The notes under the pieces were generated by a model, which did no database searches, was not told where the DNA came from, and worked only from the letters and a program-made list of their open reading frames with translations. Source: Aptenodytes patagonicus (Eukaryota; Chordata; Aves; Sphenisciformes; Spheniscidae). Taken from it: 64,000 nt of DNA. Both the position numbers and the translations under genes were made by a program. The stretch spans positions 75,530,155 through 75,594,154 of the forward strand of contig NC_134982.1 in assembly GCF_965638725.1 (NCBI RefSeq), written 5' to 3'. Shown in pieces: positions 57,336 to 64,000 of the stretch (within the stretch, counting starts at the first letter, position 1; each line of letters opens with the position of its first letter).

Positions 57336-57995
57336 GCACTTACATCTGCCAGGTTACTCTACTGGGAGCTGCCCGGAACTACCCACCTCAGGTAGATGAG
57401 GCGACTGTCTCTGTGGTACCTGGGTATCTGGGATAGCTCATTTTCTCTTTTATTTGCTTATCTTCTGCAACATGCTGTGTGCCTTTACAAAAAGAGCGGC
57501 TCAGTTAAGCCCCTTGAGAGGAAGGAAAACTGTTTCTGTTGAGCAAACTCAGGAGAAGAGCTGTTGTGATCGGCTGGGAGATTGTTGCATTGAGAGGCAG
57601 AGTAGGTGAGTTTCCAGTGAGGAGGTAGAATCGTGTTGCTTCTGCAGAGAGACTGCAGGGAAGAAACAGCAGTCAGTCAGGGCTTGAAGGGTAAGGCCAG
57701 GAGAATGTCCTAGGACTAATCAGGGAAGGTGCAGTGCTTGCTGCAATGGGTTGCATGCCACTGGGCTGTCTGGGAGCAATGCTTGGGGCAAGAGTCTGCC
57801 TGGCATGGTGGGTGGAGTTGTTTATAAACCAATACTTTGTTTCTGCCCTGTCTGATTAAGTTGCTCAGAGTTTTGCTTTTTAAAAACTAATTTTTCCTAG
57901 TTTGCACTGGAATAATACATAGCTTCTTTAAGCAATAAAGGCCTTTTGGCCTTCTTTGGAGCTACCTCTGAGCCCTGTGTGACTGGGGTCCCATC
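57336..57995 (+). other. Unassigned moderately GC-rich block with a poly(A) signal
   Basis: Follows the CR1 truncation point directly and differs from the AT-rich surroundings. AATAAA at 57934-57939 is followed about 38 bases later by a GT-rich GTGTGACTGGGG, and the block ends in CCATCACA. This could be the end of an unrecognised LTR or the 3' end of a transcript. No TG start with a matching target duplication was found. Confidence 0.25.
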
Positions 57996-60900
57996 ACAAA
58001 TCCCTCAAAGAAGGAGTACATAGGGGATTACCATTATCATGATTTAGGGGTATTTTAGATGAGTGTCTGTACAAAAAGTCAGGTAGGGGTTGTGGCCTAG
58101 GCAGTCATACTGGTGTATTCTTACTGAAAGCCTGGCTGGATGCACCTCACTGCCCTATGATCTACAGATGTCTCTGAGCTGTCCAGAAGAAGCATGTTTC
58201 AGCCTGGTAGTTCTGCTCTAAGAGAACATATACCTGCTAACAGGTGAGCGTGTTCACATTCAGGACGAGCTTTTACCATCTGAAAAAAGGAAAGATGCAA
58301 AGCTTTCAGTGCCCTTGGGTTCAGGTGTGTGCTGCCTTTGCAAGGGAAGCGAGGACTGACATCACTTCTGTTACATCAGGGTGCAGGCTTTTAACATTCC
58401 AAAGAGCAGTGTGGGTAGAGAAAGAAGTGACATCTTTTTAATGGCTTTTCTTTGTCATTGGCTTCCAACACCCCAACAAAGGTACCCACAGCAAAAGGCT
58501 ATAAGAAGTGAGCTGTGGAGTCAGACTGGACTGTTGTTCCCATAGGGGCCCAAAATCATATGGTGCCAGAAGTAACTCTCTGAAGCTTACTTGTGAAATG
58601 AGCATGATATGAGGGCTACCATATTACCTAGTTCAGATAGCAAATGGTAGCCTAACTATGGAGTAGGAAAAATTCACCCATCTCAAAGTCCAGGCTACTG
58701 CTGCTTGGGTGCTCCATAGCTGAGGTAATTTCAAGACAGGTCTGATGTCTTGACACAAGGGAGGAGTCTTTAAACATACAGGTACCTAATAGTGGTTGCA
58801 CCCTGTTTGCTGGTCTGCTTTGGTGGCAGTGTATGGAGCTTATGGCAAAGTGAGGAACTAGAGCTATTGATTTTCCATTTTATTGGGAAAAAAGGTAATA
58901 AACAATAGATTAGCTGAAGAAACAAAATTTGCTATAGTTACAGTTTCAATATCTCACATAGGAGAAGTCGCAGGCTTAGTGAGCAATAAAATCAGTATGA
59001 AAATAACTTAAACTATAATCATTGAAACAGAAAGAGGGAGGAATCAAGGAAAAGGTTCAAAACTCTTCAAATAAAAATTGAATTTTAATTAAGTTAGCCA
59101 GTTACTTGACTGTTATTTAAGCATCAGTTGATGAAAGACTTAACAATTAAGTAATAAGTATGTATCTGTTTCATTTAGAATTCTGTTCATCCTACTGTAC
59201 GTTGTAAAGCTATAATTCAGTTGGGATGTTTTAGTGACATGAGATACAGGCACACAGCCCAAGTAATTTGATAATGACACCAATACCCAGGGGTGGAACT
59301 GAAAGGGAACATCACCCCTGACAAACCAGATCTCTTCATTTTCCCGCGAGCGTGCTGTCTCAGGATGACACCTGAGACTTCAAGAGGGATAAAATCATCT
59401 GCAGGATGAACCCTACCTGTTCTACAGTACTATCATATATTTTTTAATTACTTTCCCCCCCCTTTTTTAGCATTAAGAACTACATATTTTTGGTCAAGTT
59501 GTGCCTATTCCTAGCAAGCCTGGTGGGAGGTAGCATAGGGTTTTCTAAGGTCTTATGCCTGTAAGCAGTTTGGTACAAGCATGAGGCTAGCAAGCATGAT
59601 AGTAGTTCTTAATGCATGGCACTTGAGGAGGCAGGGAAGGGTGCTGAAATAAAGGTAACAATAGGGATGTTATTCTTTTGAAATTATAATTGCTTCTTAA
59701 CAGTGTTGACGGCACAGTCCTACACAACTGTGGTTTCAGGGGGTTCCTGTGCGTTTGTGGCTGCCTGTTGTCCCGTGGCAGTCTCGATTACTGTGTAGAG
59801 GTATCAGCTTGTTCTGATGAAGGGTACATGACACCTATTGCAGCCTCTGGATCTTTCTTCTTACCTTGTACTGAGAAGTGGTTTAAGCTAAGCAGTGTTA
59901 CCTGTTTTTAGTGTTTGACTCTTGCACTCCTGAAAGATTCTGGAATATTTTTAGTTGTCTGCTGATGTAATTATGAAGTTTTTCTTCTACACAGTAAACC
60001 CACATAGTATTATGAACCTCTAATCCTGTTAATCACTTTGCTCTATTGTCTATAGCTTATCCTCCTCCCTCATTGTCTGCTTATTTTATTTTATTTTATT
60101 TTATTTTATTTTATTTAGATTAGTCTTGGAAATGGATATTGTCAGACAATCCTGGTGCAAAAGGATTTGATGGAAATTCTGATAATGACCTAATCAAGCA
60201 ACATAAGGTGTCTATATGCCATACTAGAGCATCTTTAAATCATAATTTCAGAAACTGTATTAATTCCTTTAGCAGTGCTGGTAGTTCAGTCCTGCAGAGG
60301 AAGGTGGTTGTGGTTTCAGGGGATATGAGGAAATGAGGTGAAGATACTTGTGTGGTGGGAGATGGAAGAGAAAATTGCAGTTGACTGAAAACAAATTAGA
60401 TACTCATATAATATCAGAAGTAATTTAATCATATTCTATTTCTGTACAAAACAAATAAATTTCAAAAGGAAAACCAGATAATTAATCCTAGACTAATTTA
60501 CTATTAATATTGGCCAGGAATTTCCTATAGATTTCTTGTTTTTTTTCAGGTAAAATGTGCTTTTGGAAGAAATGTTTGATGTTTTCAAGACTTGACATTT
60601 TTTGAACAATCAGGACAAAACACTATTGCATTTGAGTTGACTTTTAATTTCCAACCAGTTCATTAAGAAGCTGCAGCTGTTTAAGGTTCTGCGGTGTCTG
60701 ATAGGAGTTATAACTTGGTTATACTATGTTCCAGTGCTTTCCTAAAAACTGATCCCTTTAACTAGACTACACTTTCTGTGGTGTACTGTCATCCATCCTC
60801 TAATTAAACTAACATTTCTCTATCCATTAAATCAACAGCTAACTCTCTAGGAGTTAGCATATATATATATGTTGACAGGGTTGATTAACAAAACAATCTG

Positions 60901-62755
60901 GCTGAGATGCAACAAGGAAATTATGAAGCAAATATACCTAGAAGTAGCTCTTGTTGTGTTTGGAGTTTTCCTGAAGTCCATAGCTTCTCAATTCGTGCAA
61001 TGGGATGGAGAACTCAGCCATAGCTTTTTAAAGCAAGTGTCTAGTCAAAATGGCTGTGGACAAGAAAAGTATGAAGGTACCACCTAGGGGCATCTTAACA
61101 GCTTGATATAAAGAAAAGAAACTTAGATATTATGAAATTCTTCCTAATTCTTCCAATATTATGCTTGTTCCTCATTCCTCAATTATCATGTATATGGCGG
61201 ATTTCAGGTTAGATATGAAATTACAGGTGTGCTTTTGGTGAGTCCTTATATTTTGCCTAATGAAAATTGATATTTGGAATTACTTATGAACATTTTTTTT
61301 TCTGAATTCCACAGCATAGTTCAGTGTTGCTGTAATCCACCCTTTGAAACAGTTGTGTATACCTGATGAGTGAAGACTCCATGTGCTCTGGAGTCATATT
61401 AGTAAAACAGACTTTGTAAATTTGGGGTAGATATGTTTTTGTATTTTGATAGTCACAAGGGGTGATGTTTACAACTTCCAAATAGGAAGAAGTTTACCAA
61501 ACACCTGTATCCGATTTGGATAATTATCTAATTTGTATGTGATGGCTCTGTGCAACTTGGAATCAGCTCACCAGGGAAACAAAGAAGCAACCCCCCCGCC
61601 CCCAAACAAGGGAAAACAAGTCTGTCCAGTACCTCCTGGGAATCACAAAAATATAGTTTCTGTTTTGCACCATATAAACAGGTTGTGATGTCTAATCCAT
61701 ACTATATCTTTATGGAAAAACATATGGGCGTTTTGGATATCACAGGCACCTTTGTCTTCTCCAGCCTGAAAAAAGTGATGCCTATATTATGTTTTCAAAT
61801 GACCCATCTTTCTTATGTAATAAAGCATTTCTTTTCCTCATCAAAATAACATGGCAAGTTCCCAGTGAAGCAATCATACTGCAAAAAGAGGTTGCAGTGG
61901 AAATGATGCCAATCATGGCTAGATAGGACTATTAAGAGAGAAAAATGAACTGGAAAACATATTGTATGTTAATGTTTGGCAGCAGAAGCCCCTGTTGTGA
62001 CCCTATTTTGGTTCATATACTGTGCATCTCTGATGAAGGAGTATATTAAGGAAATGCTAAGGTTGCCTGGTTGTGCATTCAGAAGTTCAGAAATGTAGAA
62101 GGCTGATTCTACAACATTGATTCTTTCCTTCTATACTTGTTCATTATAACACATCTTTCATTTTGGGATTGCACAATATTTCTTAAAAATGTCAGCAGAC
62201 CTTCCACCTTTCTAAAACTTCAGGTACACATTGTACTTGTAATTTTTAGTAATGTTTTTTTCAGTCTGGATTATTCATACAATTAGATTTTGTCACCACA
62301 GTGTAGTATACCTTTATTCTTGCATTGTCTTTTCTGTTTGTTGTGGCCAATTTTTGAAGGAAGTCTGGAATATTCTTTTCCCATCTTGTGGGCTGTTCTA
62401 ATTTACTACAAACTATTATAAACAGTTTTGCAGCTACAATTTAATTTACTACTAAATGCTAAGAACATACTGTCTCTAACATGCAAATCTATCTCAGGCC
62501 CTGCAAGGAAGGTTCTGCTTATGTTGACCTTTTACATAAAAAGAAATATTTCTGGATTTGTTGCAGTGTTTTTATAGTCCACACACATCGCTACATGCTA
62601 TGTGAAGTTTCAACCTTATACGCTTAACTAAAGAACTGACATTTTTCTAATATATGAGTTTATTGGTGATCTCAGATATGATTAGGTGTGCAATAGATAA
62701 ATACAACTTAATAATAATATTTAAAGTTACTAATAAAAATGACATTGAAGGAGAT
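57996..62755. other. Unassigned DNA with a TTTTA microsatellite
   Basis: (TTTTA)n at 60081-60117, a TA run at 60859-60870, and an 8-bp inverted repeat GCTAACTC/GAGTTAGC at 60838-60858 directly before it. C runs occur near 59453 and 61591. No gene recognised. Confidence 0.5.
60081..60117. repeat. TTTTA pentanucleotide microsatellite
   Basis: Seven uninterrupted TTTTA units. Likely length-polymorphic. Confidence 0.9.
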
Positions 62756-62885
62756 GAGTAAATAACTGTGTGCAGAACAGCTGAAGAGAAAGAAGCAGGC
62801 AAGTTAAGTGCTTTACTAAGGCTGATGCAAGGATTTGAATTTGTGGGTCCTTGGCTCCCAGCCTGATGTACATGCCCCTAGGTGG
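62756..62885 (-). repeat. MIR/L2-like old repeat fragment
   Basis: GGCAAGTTAAGTGCTTTACT, then AAGGATTTGAATTTGTGGGT and CCTTGGCTCCCAGCCTGATG, match in order the reversed layout of MIR-type SINEs (AAGTTAAGTGACTTGCC, GGATTTGAACCC, CTGGCTCCCAG). Diverged but collinear over about 120 bp. Confidence 0.45.
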
Positions 62886-64000
62886 TGCCTAGTGCTCAAT
62901 TTTCTCTTAACTAAAACTAAACCCAAACATTCCACAACTAATTATACATTAGTTGCATATTCAGTTGCACATTCAGACTTCAAAAGCAGTTGATAGCCCA
63001 GATAAGGCATCACCAGCATTACAATTTCAAATCTTACTGGGTTTTCTGCCAACAGCGGGATGGGCTTTGAAAAGTGGTTGGTAGCTGAGTCTATCCTACC
63101 ATAATTTGCTCTTTATCTTACATGGCAAGTGGGGTGTCCATAACTGTAGGATGAACGTGACTTTCCATAACATTTATCTTGTGGTCTTTTTCCCTGAGTC
63201 ATTCTATTACATGCACACCCTTGCTCATCACAGTAGATAGGAATAAGGGCTTTGTCATCAGACTTCACACTCACACAATGGTTTGTTTTCTAACATATCC
63301 AAAAGAGCTGCTTCTTTTTTCCCCCTTCCCAAATAAGATTCTCCCTGCATCTTCTAACACCATGCAGGGGGTCCTCTCAAGCATTGTTCGGAGTTGGCGG
63401 TAAGAGGCTGCTGGCAAGCAGCTTGGACACATTTTTTGGTTTGTATGAATGAGTCCTTTATGGCTCATGGACTAACTTGTGAGGTTTGGTGAACAGAAAG
63501 AAAATGGCTTCTTCTAATTACAGTTTTTATCAACTTAAAGAAATTAGGCTCTTTGTACTTGGCAGGCCTGGAATCTATAAAGACATTGTTTCATTAAAAG
63601 GGCTTTTTGTGTAGGATTTCACAAGTATGTCCGCAGTCTTCCTTTCAATGATTTTTGCGCAGTCAAGGGAAATCAATTTCCACTATTCACAAGTTCTTAT
63701 TGTTACCAGGGACAAGGACTAAATTTATTCCTGGAGTTTGTGGCTTCTCTCATGGGAGGCATATGGTTATTTCCCTTACAAAAGGTATACTATCACCTTC
63801 AGTTTCAGACCATTTTGAGGTCTGAAAGAATTCCATTTGCTGGTTGTCCCATTGGCTTTGTAGAGGTCGGTCATTTGCAGCTGTTAGTGTTAGCATAGTT
63901 AGTTCTTTGCTACTCACTTAGTTTCCTCCCCAACCTGTAGCTTTCATAAAAAGCAGCTTGGGGCTTATGCCATTTGGCCCTGTGACGGTTATGTGATGTA
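62886..64000. other. Unassigned 3' flank
   Basis: No recognised gene or repeat up to the window end. Confidence 0.5.

Noticed and set aside
56758..57399. 213-codon plus-strand open frame
   Set aside because: Antisense to the CR1 C-terminal frame; it is a by-product of CR1 codon composition and runs past the element end.
1..64000. Search for tRNA, rRNA, CRISPR arrays and bacterial operon features
   Set aside because: None seen. The LINE and LTR content is that of a vertebrate genome.

Overview
The window looks like AT-rich, gene-poor vertebrate DNA, most likely from a bird. The support is four clear CR1 LINE copies carrying the typical 3' octamer repeat, plus one older CR1 3' end, and solo LTRs of two retroviral families that I associate with avian genomes. 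There are no operons, ribosome binding sites, rRNA, tRNA or CRISPR arrays. I recognise no intact host protein-coding gene. The bulk is intergenic or intronic sequence.

Layout. 1-1343 is unassigned DNA. 1349-10472 is one complete endogenous retrovirus (ERV) on the + strand. It has LTRs of 797 and 812 bp, a 5-bp target duplication (AGAGT), a primer binding site that matches tRNA-Ser, and remnants of gag, protease, RT, RNase H, integrase and env in the standard order. A solo LTR of another family (3218-3776, minus) is inserted in its gag. 10478-28263 is mostly unassigned; it holds one MIR-like SINE core and a 220-codon open frame on the minus strand (21184-21846) that I cannot explain. A chain of CR1 LINE copies follows: 28264-29192 (internally deleted), 30861-31230 (3' end only), 38895-39012 (old, plus strand), 44834-47670 (2.8 kb, with a 916-codon ORF2) and 56422-57335. 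Two more solo LTRs lie at 39067-39607 and 49580-50564. The rest is unassigned single-copy-like DNA with simple repeats and faint MIR/L2 traces.

How the parts relate. The ERV coding regions are inactive: frameshifts, stops, a His in place of the Tyr of the RT YxDD motif, and an Asn in an RNase H catalytic position. Even so, its two LTRs differ at only two substitutions and one 15-bp indel over about 770 bp, while their outermost bases differ heavily. That pattern suggests LTR-LTR gene conversion. The large CR1 ORF2 looks intact by length but has Gly in place of the motif A catalytic Asp, so it is probably a dead element with an open frame. Possible host content is limited to one exon-like segment at 53926 and the unexplained frame at 20810-21846. 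All element and family calls rest on reading the sequence; no database search was possible.
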